From: Algibacter lectus
GTDB lineage: Bacteria; Bacteroidota; Bacteroidia; Flavobacteriales; Flavobacteriaceae
Direction of reading: 5' to 3'
Length of the DNA stretch: 64,000 bases
Assembly (NCBI RefSeq): GCF_900112395.1
Contig: NZ_FOLN01000003.1
Coordinates: forward strand, 434,001 to 498,000
Shown here: positions 9,436 to 16,750 of the stretch, in pieces
Layout: each line of letters opens with the position of its first letter
Position numbering within the stretch: the first letter of the stretch is position 1
Notes under the pieces: generated by a model
Database searches by the model: none
Told to the model about the DNA's origin: nothing
Seen by the model: the letters and a program-made list of their open reading frames with translations, nothing else
Position numbers and translations under genes: made by a program

Positions 9436-9870
9436 ATGTTTTCTAAAGCTTGTGAGTACGGAATTAAAGCAGCAATTTTTATTGCTACAAAATCCTATGA
9501 AGACAAGCGTGTTAGTCCCAAAGAAATAGCCGAGAAAATTAATTCGCCTCAGGCATTTACTGCAAAAATATTACAATCTTTAGTACGTAATGATATTGTG
9601 AGTTCTGTTAAAGGGGCTTACGGTGGTTTTGAAATACAAAAAGATAGAATTAGTCAGGTTAAATTAGCCCAAATTGTAAAAGCGATCGATGGTGACAGTA
9701 TTTATATAGGCTGTGGTTTAGGCTTGGAAAAATGCGATGAGAATCACCCATGTCCGGCACACGATAAATTTAAAATTGTTAGAGATGAACTTCAGAATAT
9801 GCTAGAGAACACAACTTTAGAAGAGTTGGCGCTTAATATTAAATCGGGATCTGCATTTTTAAAGACATAA
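9436..9870 (+). CDS. Rrf2 family transcriptional regulator, NsrR/IscR-like Fe-S type
   Basis: The 144-residue protein has the Rrf2 winged helix (FSKACEYGIKAAIFIA, then SPQAFTAKILQSLVRNDIVSSVKGAYGGF) and the three cysteines that hold an Fe-S cluster in NsrR and IscR: Cys93, Cys100 and Cys106 (GCGLGLEKCDENHPC). Placed next to ric and the nirK cluster, it is most likely a nitric oxide sensor rather than an IscR for cluster assembly, for which no isc/suf genes are nearby. A palindrome close to the ric start (9890-9903), repeated before nirK, is its probable target. The start at 9436 avoids overlap with the promoter box. Confidence 0.87.
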   Translation: MFSKACEYGIKAAIFIATKSYEDKRVSPKEIAEKINSPQAFTAKILQSLVRNDIVSSVKGAYGGFEIQKDRISQVKLAQIVKAIDGDSIYIGCGLGLEKCDENHPCPAHDKFKIVRDELQNMLENTTLEELALNIKSGSAFLKT

Positions 9871-9889
9871 AAAAATTTGAATATAAATA

Positions 9890-9903
9890 GGATAAATTTA
9901 TCC
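9890..9903. promoter_or_regulatory. Palindromic operator before ric (GGATAAATTTATCC)
   Basis: A perfect 14-bp palindrome that ends 14 bases before the ATG of ric. A 13-of-14 copy, also palindromic in its core, lies before nirK at 15947-15960. The shared sequence and position next to an Rrf2 gene suggest the Rrf2 protein binds it. Confidence 0.65.
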
Positions 9904-9917
9904 GAAATAAAATAATT

Positions 9918-10649
9918 ATGGAAACACTACATAAAGACGCACAAAAACACATCGGGCAATTTGTAGCAGAAGATTTTAGAACTGCTGCTGTTTTTTCTAA
10001 GTATAAAATAGATTTTTGTTGTAATGGTAATCGATCTGTGGAAGCTGCTTGCGAAAAAAAGGGAATAGATAGTAATATGTTATTAGAAGAATTGGAGTCT
10101 GTACTGAGCACAACTACTGGCCAATCTATAGATTATAAATCTTGGCCATTAGATTTACTGGCAGAATATATTGAAAAAACGCACCACAGATATGTGGAAG
10201 AGAAAATACCGGTGCTGCGCCAGTTTTTAGATAAGCTTTGTAGAGTGCATGGAGAACGCCATCCCGAACTTTTTAAAGTGAACGAATTGTTTACAGCTTC
10301 GGCAGGAGAGTTATCGGCTCATCTAAAAAAAGAAGAACTTGTGCTTTTTCCTTTTGTAAAAAAAATGGTAAAAGCAACTTTAGATCATAACGCTATTGAA
10401 GCACCACATTTTGGTACAGTTAAAAACCCAATAGCTATGATGATGAGTGAACATGATAATGAAGGTGAACGTTTTAGACAAATAGCTGAACTTACAGATA
10501 ATTACAACCCGCCGGCAGATGCCTGTAATACTTATAAAGTAACCTACGCTATGCTTGATGAGTTTGAGAAAGATTTGCATTTACACATACATTTAGAAAA
10601 TAATATTTTATTTCCAGAGGCGATAAAATTAGAGAAACGTTTTGCTTAA
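9918..10649 (+). CDS. ric: Iron-sulfur cluster repair di-iron protein (RIC, ScdA/YtfE family)
   Basis: Restores Fe-S clusters damaged by nitric oxide or oxidants. The 243-residue protein has the short N-terminal ScdA domain (IDFCCNGNRSVEAAC, residues 33-46) and then a hemerythrin-like four-helix domain with the His and Glu di-iron ligands spread over THHRYVEE, HGERHPEL, HLKKEELVLFPF, SEHDNEGERF and HIHLENNILFPEA. Full length for the family. It follows the Rrf2 regulator by 47 bases with the palindrome between, which suggests NO-dependent derepression. A strong terminator follows. Symbols ytfE or scdA are used for orthologues. Confidence 0.94.
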   Translation: METLHKDAQKHIGQFVAEDFRTAAVFSKYKIDFCCNGNRSVEAACEKKGIDSNMLLEELESVLSTTTGQSIDYKSWPLDLLAEYIEKTHHRYVEEKIPVLRQFLDKLCRVHGERHPELFKVNELFTASAGELSAHLKKEELVLFPFVKKMVKATLDHNAIEAPHFGTVKNPIAMMMSEHDNEGERFRQIAELTDNYNPPADACNTYKVTYAMLDEFEKDLHLHIHLENNILFPEAIKLEKRFA

Positions 10650-10683
10650 ACGCACAGTGTAATTGTTGTTTTAATTCCGAAAT

Positions 10684-10719
10684 CCTAGAGTATTGGTCTA
10701 ACAATATTCTAGGGTTTTT
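10684..10719 (+). terminator. Terminator after ric
   Basis: CCTAGAGTATTG (10684-10695) pairs with CAATATTCTAGG (10702-10713), with one G-T pair and a 6-base loop, followed by GTTTTTG. Confidence 0.9.
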
Positions 10720-10787
10720 GTTTGTCTATAAGTATCGGTTTTTAATAAGGTTTAAGTGTTTAACTATTTGTTTAATTGGTGTTTATG

Positions 10788-10799
10788 TGATTTTGGTCA
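10788..10799. promoter_or_regulatory. Crp/Fnr-like half-symmetric box before the stress protein gene
   Basis: TGATTTTGGTCA has the TGA-N6-TCA form of Fnr/Dnr-type sites and is centred about 56 bases upstream of the ATG at 10850. A more symmetric box, TGACAAAAGTCA, lies upstream of nirK. No Crp/Fnr gene is seen in the window, so this is a suggestion only. Confidence 0.35.
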
Positions 10800-10849
10800 T
10801 GTTTTTTTTAGTTTTTTTAAAATAAATTGAAGGACTAATCGGCAACATT

Positions 10850-11671
10850 ATGAAAAATATACTCTTACTTTCGGATTTTTCGGCTAATTCCATAAACGCC
10901 ATACATTACGCCATGCATTTTTTTAAGAATCAAAAATGTAAATTTCATCTCATGAATGTGCATAAAATTGGGAGTTTCACTTCCGATGATTTAATGCGTT
11001 TCCCTGGTGAAAGTATTTATCAATCTATTACGCGAGAGCCTAAAGGGAAACTTTATGTGCTAAAGGCAGAATTAGAGAATACGTATAAAAACTTCGATTA
11101 TCAATTTGAAATTCATATTGATTTTGATGTATTTATTGATGCTATTAATCAGGCTGTAGTAAGCAGAAATATAGATTTTGTTGTTATGGGAACCAATGGT
11201 GTTACTGGTGCCAAAGAAATTTTATTAGGCAGTAATACCATTAATGTTATCAGGAAAGTGGATTGTAAAATATTGGCTATTCCAGAAGGTTACAGGTTTA
11301 CACCTATTAAAGAGTTACTTTTATCTGTAGGGCCTAGAGATGTTATAGACGGAAATCAATTTACCGATTTGTTAGAGTTTATGGAAACCTATCAATTACA
11401 CCTCAATGTTTTAAGGCTTATGCCGAATAAAGAAAATCTAGACATAGTAAAACAAGATAGATCTAGCTTATCTATATTAAATTGTAAATATAATGTTGTA
11501 AACATGGTACCTATAGATTATGCTGTATTAGGTTATTTGCAAACAAATACTGTTGATTTTATGGCTTTGTTTGTAAGGCATGAAGGCTTTTTAGAGCATT
11601 TGTTTTCAAAAGGAAATACTAAAATCAATATTTCTAAATTACCAAAACCTATACTCGTGTTGCACAATTAG
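10850..11671 (+). CDS. Universal stress protein (UspA family), tandem-domain size
   Basis: Cytoplasmic nucleotide-binding stress protein. The 273 residues fit two Usp domains. The first (MKNILLLSDFSANSINAIHYA to about residue 145) has the ATP motif G-2X-G-9X-G-S intact: GTNGVTGAKEILLGSNTINV. The second half keeps the fold (IPEGYRFTPIKELLLSVGPRD onward, closing with LPKPILVLHN) but lacks a clear nucleotide motif, as is common. The gene stands alone after the ric terminator, beside nitrogen-oxide genes; Usp genes are often switched on by oxygen limitation, which would fit the Fnr-like box upstream. Confidence 0.85.
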   Translation: MKNILLLSDFSANSINAIHYAMHFFKNQKCKFHLMNVHKIGSFTSDDLMRFPGESIYQSITREPKGKLYVLKAELENTYKNFDYQFEIHIDFDVFIDAINQAVVSRNIDFVVMGTNGVTGAKEILLGSNTINVIRKVDCKILAIPEGYRFTPIKELLLSVGPRDVIDGNQFTDLLEFMETYQLHLNVLRLMPNKENLDIVKQDRSSLSILNCKYNVVNMVPIDYAVLGYLQTNTVDFMALFVRHEGFLEHLFSKGNTKINISKLPKPILVLHN

Positions 11672-11730
11672 TTTTATATTTATTTACCATAAAAAGGTTT
11701 ACTATATTTAGTGTGCCAGAAACCATAATA

Positions 11731-12918
11731 ATGCCTAAAAAGTTAGTAGTAATTTGTTTATTTAATTTCTTAATTGCAGCCTTATTGGGTTTAGCTTTAC
11801 GTTATTCCTTTTTAAATTCTATAGGTTTAAATTATAGGTTTTTAACCCATGCGCACTCTCATGTTGCTATGTTGGGTTGGGTGTATTTAATGCTTTATGT
11901 TTGTATTGTACATTATTTTATTCCTGAAAAAAAGCCGGTATACAACAAGTTATTTTGGGTTACTCAGTTTGCTGTTTTGGGTATGGTTTTAAGTTTTCCA
12001 TTTCAAGGTTATGCTGTGGTTTCAATTTCATTTTCAACCTTGCATATTTTTTGTAGTTATTATTTTGCTTACTTAGTTTGGAAACATCATAAAACGGAAT
12101 CACCAGTTACTAGCCGTTTATTAAAAACAGCGCTCGTGTTTATGGTAACCTCTACTATTGGGGTTTGGTGTTTAGGTCCTGCTGTTTCTATGTTGGGGCA
12201 AGCTTCTGCGTTTTATCAAATAGCAATTCAATTTTTTTTACATTTTCAATTTAATGGTTGGTTTTTAATTGCTGTTTTGGCTGTGTTTTTTCATCTTTTT
12301 AAAATAGGAAATTCTAAATTATTTAGTGCTTTCTATTGGGTTTTAATCGTGTCAACTGTATTAACGTTTGCTCTACCTATTCAATGGTTTGCACCGCATA
12401 TGGTATTCCCTTTGATAAATGGTGTTGGCGTTGTGTTACAATTAGTTCTACTTGTTTTATTTGTAAAACTTATTAAGTTTAAGGAGAATAAAGTGGCTAG
12501 TGGAGATAATCTTGTCGTAATTAATTTGTATCGTTTTGCTGTGTTGTGTTTTGTTTTAAAAACCATTTGTCAAGCATCTTCTATTTTTTCGGAATTTGCC
12601 AATGCGGTTTATGGACATCGCAATTTTATAATTGGTTTTATCCATTTATTAATGCTTGGTGTGGTTTCTGGGTTTTTGTTTGCCTTCATTCTGAAAAACA
12701 ATTTACTCTCTTATTCTAAAACTGCTTATCTTGGGATATATAGTTTTTTAGGAGGTTTTGTTTTAACGGAATTAATGTTGCTTATTCAGGGGTATAAGTT
12801 TTTTACAGGAAGCGGGTTGCTACCAAATTATTACCAATTATTGTTTTATTTCAGTATTTTATTGCCTTTCGGAATCACTTTAATACTGTTTAATTTAATT
12901 CGAAAAAAACAAGATTAA
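11731..12918 (+). CDS. Polytopic membrane protein, heme-copper oxidase subunit I-like
   Basis: About 395 residues with roughly twelve hydrophobic helices. Conserved-looking histidines lie in helices: THAHSHVAMLGWVYLML near residue 38, FFLHFQFNGWF in the middle, and YGHRNFIIGFIHLLMLGVVSGF late. The first and last resemble the heme-ligand helices of cytochrome oxidase/NorB/NnrS-type proteins, but the Cu-B histidine pair is not visible. Genes of this type occur beside nirK clusters, so a role in nitric oxide handling or copper/heme membrane chemistry is inferred, not shown. A GTG at 11713 is an alternative start; the ATG at 11731 is preferred because TATATTTA at 11703-11710 resembles the promoter box. 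Confidence 0.6.
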   Translation: MPKKLVVICLFNFLIAALLGLALRYSFLNSIGLNYRFLTHAHSHVAMLGWVYLMLYVCIVHYFIPEKKPVYNKLFWVTQFAVLGMVLSFPFQGYAVVSISFSTLHIFCSYYFAYLVWKHHKTESPVTSRLLKTALVFMVTSTIGVWCLGPAVSMLGQASAFYQIAIQFFLHFQFNGWFLIAVLAVFFHLFKIGNSKLFSAFYWVLIVSTVLTFALPIQWFAPHMVFPLINGVGVVLQLVLLVLFVKLIKFKENKVASGDNLVVINLYRFAVLCFVLKTICQASSIFSEFANAVYGHRNFIIGFIHLLMLGVVSGFLFAFILKNNLLSYSKTAYLGIYSFLGGFVLTELMLLIQGYKFFTGSGLLPNYYQLLFYFSILLPFGITLILFNLIRKKQD

Positions 12919-12959
12919 AAGGTTTTGTTTTAGTTGTAAACAGAAATGTAATACACCTA

Positions 12960-13670
12960 TTAATGCACTGTTTTAAGTATGGTTTCAATAGTTTCTTTAT
13001 TATCAACTCCCAAACCTTCTTGTTGATGTATTAATTCACCAGCCGGATTAAACACACTTATAATATTAGAGTGCGAGAAATCGATAGGAGAAATTTGTTT
13101 GTATTTCATAGAAAGTACATTAGCAAATTCGCGAACGCTACTTTCTGTGCCTTGCAAAAACATCCACTGTTCACCATCCATAATATTCTCAATAGCGAAA
13201 GATTTTAAGCGTTTTGGTGTATCGGTTAATGGATCGATACTTATTAAAACAAACTGAATATCTTTAATTTTCTCAGGAGGAAGTTGTGCTTCAATGTTTC
13301 GCATATCGGCAACTAATCTTGGGCATGCTGCTTTGCACGAGGTGTAAATCATTACCATCACTAAAGTTTTTCCTTTTAGTGCTTTGAGTTCAATGGTTTT
13401 GTTTTCTTCGGTTTGCCATTTTGAGGTTAGGTTAAATATCGATTCCTCGGAAATGTTATCGTCGTTTTTTATAATTTTAGCTGTTTCATTAATGGCTACT
13501 AAATCCATTTTACAAACAGCGCAATTCCCTGATGTGCTATAAGTTTTATCACCTTCGCAGGCCATTGGGCATTTAAAAACTTGAGAAACTTCAGTATTTT
13601 TATCAGACTTGCAGCTTTGTAGTAACAACCCTGAAGTAAATAGTATAAGGATGAATTTTAATGCTTTCAT
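12960..13670 (-). CDS. SCO1/SenC family copper chaperone lipoprotein with N-terminal metal-binding domain
   Basis: Probable copper or thiol-redox factor for maturation of a cuproprotein, here most likely NirK. The 236-residue protein has a lipobox (LLLQSC, Cys20), then a small heavy-metal-binding module (CPMACEGDKTY...CAVCKM, residues 34-55), then a thioredoxin-like SCO domain with the copper-binding pair Cys112-X3-Cys116 (TSCKAACP) and the distal His in DFSHSN. It is the third gene of the nirK-SUMF1-SCO operon, with five bases between it and the SUMF1 gene. Confidence 0.9.
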   Translation of the reverse strand: MKALKFILILFTSGLLLQSCKSDKNTEVSQVFKCPMACEGDKTYSTSGNCAVCKMDLVAINETAKIIKNDDNISEESIFNLTSKWQTEENKTIELKALKGKTLVMVMIYTSCKAACPRLVADMRNIEAQLPPEKIKDIQFVLISIDPLTDTPKRLKSFAIENIMDGEQWMFLQGTESSVREFANVLSMKYKQISPIDFSHSNIISVFNPAGELIHQQEGLGVDNKETIETILKTVH

Positions 13671-13675
13671 AATAA

Positions 13676-14449
13676 TTAATTTTTAACAGGTTTCACGCAA
13701 CGGAAACCTAGGTTTTTCATAGCGTATTTTGCTTTTAAACTTCCGCGTATAGCATAGCGCATAAAGGCAGCATAGTTCATTAAATCGGTGGCGTTTAAAG
13801 AGGCGCTTCCGCAAAATAAATTTGAATCTTTATCAACATCTTTTCGCGATTCACCTGTAATTAAAACAGAATTGAAATCGAGTGTCCATTCCCAAACCAA
13901 ACCGTGTAAATCGTAAACACCCCAAACATTTTTCGGGTGTAACCCGATAGTGTCTTCATTAGAGTGCGGCGCTTCATACCAAGCTAGTATTTTTTTATTA
14001 AACGATGGTTTAACGCGTGCATCTCTTGTGGTTTCGTCTGCCATGGCTGCATATTCCCATTCGTCTACGGTTGGCAAGCGCTTACCTTGGCATTCGCAAT
14101 AGGCTTTAGCTGCATACCAAGATATATAGGTTGCTGGACTGTTTAAATTTTCTGTAGGTTTTAATTCTAAATTAGAATTCCAGTTTGCCAAATAGCTTTT
14201 ATCCGAAAATAGTTTTAGAATGTTAGATTTTTGCCATTTTGGATTTTCTTTTAAAAAATTGAGATACTCTAAATTTGTAACAGGGTAGATGTCCATTTCG
14301 AAATTTTTAACTTCTACAACCGTCGAGTCCCTGCCATATAGAGGAATATATCGGCTACCTTCTATAAAAACCATACCTTTAGATTGGCTATGTGCCAATG
14401 TTTGGACAACCAACAAAACAAGCAAGAATCTAAAGGTTAGGTTTTTCAT
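13676..14449 (-). CDS. SUMF1/formylglycine-generating-enzyme-like secreted protein
   Basis: The 257-residue protein has a signal peptide (VVQTLAHSQ) and the SUMF1 fold: FIEGSRYIPLYGR, EMDIYPVTNLEYLNFL, ATYISWYAAKAYCECQGKRLPTVDEWEYAA, GVYDLHGLVWEWTLDF and the C-terminal LGFRCVK. True formylglycine-generating enzymes use two active-site cysteines near the C-terminus; here that pattern is not evident, so catalytic activity on sulfatases is doubtful. It lies 8 bases after nirK and 5 before the SCO gene, suggesting an accessory role in nitrite reductase assembly or electron supply. Confidence 0.85.
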   Translation of the reverse strand: MKNLTFRFLLVLLVVQTLAHSQSKGMVFIEGSRYIPLYGRDSTVVEVKNFEMDIYPVTNLEYLNFLKENPKWQKSNILKLFSDKSYLANWNSNLELKPTENLNSPATYISWYAAKAYCECQGKRLPTVDEWEYAAMADETTRDARVKPSFNKKILAWYEAPHSNEDTIGLHPKNVWGVYDLHGLVWEWTLDFNSVLITGESRKDVDKDSNLFCGSASLNATDLMNYAAFMRYAIRGSLKAKYAMKNLGFRCVKPVKN

Positions 14450-14457
14450 AATATTAA

Positions 14458-15906
14458 TTATTTACTGTTTTTTACTTTGTCTACCATTTCTTTTGTAACT
14501 ACTTTTTTAGAGTTACCCCAGCTGTTGTATACATAGGTTAGTACGTTTGCTATTTCATCTGAAGATAGCATTTGTCTTGTCATAACACTATTATAAGTTT
14601 CGCCATTAACTGTAATTTCGCCGGTTTTACCATGAAGAACAATACCGATAGCACGATCTACATCTGCATTTAAATAATCGGATTTTGCTAAAGGGGGAAA
14701 GGCATGTGGAATACCTTGGCCTTCACCTTGGTGACAAGCAAAACAAGTTTGCATATAGGCTTGTTTTCCAAATTCCATTTGTTCTTCAAACGATTTTGCG
14801 GGAATTTCCGAAGCTATAATTTCATCTGTTGTTGGCATGTTTTGTATTCCAGGACCTTCTGGTAAGTAAATATCATCGCGTATTTCGCCAGAATAAAGTG
14901 TTTTGTTTTTCTCTCCTTCAACTTTAAGCATTCCTAAGGCTCCTTTATTAAAGGCTCTAAAAATAGAGTGGTCTACTAAAATAAATGTGCCAGGTACTTC
15001 AACTTTAAACTCCATCATGGCAGCGCCACCGGCAGGAATTAATGTGGTTTGTACGTTTTCGTTAATAAGGTCGCCGCCTTCTACATGTACTCTATCGAAT
15101 ATTTCACCAATAACATGAAAGGAAGATACTAATCCTGGTCCACCATTACCAACAAAGAGTCTCACGGTTTCGCCTACTTTAGCTGTTAATGCATTGTCGC
15201 CAGTAAGAGCGCCTACTTTTCCGTTAAAAACCACGTAGTCGGCTTTTTCGTCAACGGCTTTTTGCATATCAAAAGGTTGTAAGCCACGTTCACCATTAGC
15301 ACCTTTAGTGTAAAAATCACCTTGCATAATGTAATATTCTTTATCTACAGGAGGTAAACCGCCTTCGGGCTCTACTAAAATTAAACCATACATACCGTTG
15401 GCAATGTGCATTCCAACAGGGGCTGTTGCACAGTGATAAACGTATAAACCAGGATTTAAGGTTTTAAAGCTGAAAGTTTTTTCGTGGCCAGGTGCTACAA
15501 AAGAAGATTCTGCTCCACCACCAGGGCCAGTTACGGCGTGCATATCTATATTGTGTGGTAATTTGTTGTCTGGGTGGTTTTGTAAATGAAATTCTACCTC
15601 GTCACCAACACGAGTTCTAATAAAACTGCCTGGTACGGTGCCACCAAATGTCCAGTACATATATTTTACACCGTCTGTCATTTCGCCTTCTTTCTCAAGA
15701 ATCTCCATTTTTACAATCAGTTTTTTTGCTTTACGTCGGCCAACTGGAGTTGGCACGTTTGGCGGAGATGTTAACTCTGCAATCATTTCTCTGCTTACAG
15801 GTATGTCTGCGGTATTTTCATACTCCTGTTCTTTCGATTTAAAACAAGACGTTAATAGTAGGGTGCTTAGAAAAGTTAAGCTTAATAAAAGGTTGGATGG
15901 TCTCAT
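14458..15906 (-). CDS. nirK: Copper nitrite reductase with fused C-terminal cytochrome c domain (lipoprotein)
   Basis: Reduces nitrite to nitric oxide outside the cytoplasm. The 482-residue protein starts with a lipobox (LLLTSC, Cys21). Two cupredoxin domains carry the type 1 copper ligands His118, Cys159, His167 and Met172 ([15 protein letters not shown]), the type 2 ligands His123 and His158, and the catalytic Asp121 ([11 protein letters not shown]). The second cupredoxin shows [17 protein letters not shown] and [18 protein letters not shown]. After about residue 380 follows a cytochrome c domain with CFACH heme attachment and a methionine-rich distal segment (NSVMTRQML). The fusion would pass electrons directly to the type 1 site. 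First gene of the nirK operon. Confidence 0.95.
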   Translation of the reverse strand: MRPSNLLLSLTFLSTLLLTSCFKSKEQEYENTADIPVSREMIAELTSPPNVPTPVGRRKAKKLIVKMEILEKEGEMTDGVKYMYWTFGGTVPGSFIRTRVGDEVEFHLQNHPDNKLPHNIDMHAVTGPGGGAESSFVAPGHEKTFSFKTLNPGLYVYHCATAPVGMHIANGMYGLILVEPEGGLPPVDKEYYIMQGDFYTKGANGERGLQPFDMQKAVDEKADYVVFNGKVGALTGDNALTAKVGETVRLFVGNGGPGLVSSFHVIGEIFDRVHVEGGDLINENVQTTLIPAGGAAMMEFKVEVPGTFILVDHSIFRAFNKGALGMLKVEGEKNKTLYSGEIRDDIYLPEGPGIQNMPTTDEIIASEIPAKSFEEQMEFGKQAYMQTCFACHQGEGQGIPHAFPPLAKSDYLNADVDRAIGIVLHGKTGEITVNGETYNSVMTRQMLSSDEIANVLTYVYNSWGNSKKVVTKEMVDKVKNSK

Positions 15907-15946
15907 TAGTATTATTTTTTTAGTGATTTTATTTAAATTTTAATTA

Positions 15947-15970
15947 GGATAAATTTATCTTAATTAAGAT
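15947..15970. promoter_or_regulatory. nirK upstream operator region: two adjoining palindromes
   Basis: GGATAAATTTATCT (15947-15960) repeats the ric palindrome with one change and lies 41 bases upstream of the nirK ATG. It overlaps a second perfect palindrome, ATCTTAATTAAGAT (15957-15970). Further GATAAAT half-sites extend to 15975. Binding by the NsrR-like Rrf2 protein is inferred. Confidence 0.6.
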
Positions 15971-16005
15971 TTATCAAAAATAATACTAAGCTTACTCGTA
16001 AAATA

Positions 16006-16017
16006 TGACAAAAGTCA
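16006..16017. promoter_or_regulatory. Crp/Fnr (Dnr)-like box TGACAAAAGTCA before nirK
   Basis: TGAC-N4-GTCA is a perfect dyad typical of Fnr/Dnr-type activators. It is centred about 58 bases upstream of the centre of the GGATAAATTTATCT palindrome, a plausible activator position if transcription of nirK starts near that palindrome. Confidence 0.45.
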
Positions 16018-16062
16018 GTTTTATAAGTAAAGGATTAGAACATGTAATAAGTGTGTCTGTTT

Positions 16063-16593
16063 TTAGAAGTAAAACCGTACAAATGGGGCCCAAGCTTCAG
16101 AATATATACTTTTATCTTGGTCGTACAATACATCGTAACGAATACCAAAAGTTACGTTGCCACTTCTATAACCGGCTCCAAAATATAAGGCAGGAATCCA
16201 ATAATTATCGTTCGGGATATCTAAATTTACATTATACCTGCGGTTTACATTAAGGTGCTCGAACTCGGCAGATAGTTGAATTTCGTTAATTGGGTTGTAA
16301 AAACCTATTAAACTTCCTCCTAAAATAGTAGATTTATAAACATTTTTCTGACTGTTGTACGTACCATTTACACCTATACCTAAAGAAAAGGAGTTGTTAA
16401 ACTCGTAAACTGCATTTGGAGCTAAAGTACCACTGAAAAATCCGTCTCCGAAATTTAAACCAATACCTCCTCCATATCTTACATGCTCCCAAAAATCGCT
16501 TTTGAAATTTTGAGAATTAGATTGGTTAACCAGAGATATAAAAAATATTGAAAAAACAATAACTGCTTTGTTAATTGGGAAAAAAAGTTTCAT
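16063..16593 (-). CDS. Small secreted beta-barrel-like protein beside sucA
   Basis: 176 residues with a signal peptide (FISLVNQSNSQ) and alternating, Gly- and aromatic-rich strands (YGGGIGLNFGDGFFSG, FGAGYRSGNVTFGIRYDVLY) ending in WAPFVRFYF, the usual terminal aromatic of outer-membrane barrels. From memory, related proteins next to sucA in this family are sometimes labelled alpha-ketoglutarate decarboxylase; nothing in this sequence supports an enzyme, and the label probably spreads from the neighbour. The gene is divergent from sucA. Function unknown. Confidence 0.8.
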   Translation of the reverse strand: MKLFFPINKAVIVFSIFFISLVNQSNSQNFKSDFWEHVRYGGGIGLNFGDGFFSGTLAPNAVYEFNNSFSLGIGVNGTYNSQKNVYKSTILGGSLIGFYNPINEIQLSAEFEHLNVNRRYNVNLDIPNDNYWIPALYFGAGYRSGNVTFGIRYDVLYDQDKSIYSEAWAPFVRFYF

Positions 16594-16702
16594 AAGAATT
16601 AGAAATGATTAATAATTTAACAGTTTTCACTGCCATATTCGTGAAATGAACATTATTTGCCATAAATATAGTTAAAGAAACCTCTAATTTTACTAAAAGT
16701 TG

Positions 16703-16710
16703 TATTTTTG
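16703..16710 (+). promoter_or_regulatory. -7 promoter box (TATTTTTG) of sucA
   Basis: TATTTTTG fits TAnnTTTG and lies 40 bases before the ATG at 16751. No convincing -33 TTG is seen at 17-23 bases upstream. Confidence 0.45.
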
Positions 16711-16750
16711 AAAAATATTTTGACTAACCTACAAGGGATTAAAAATAGCA

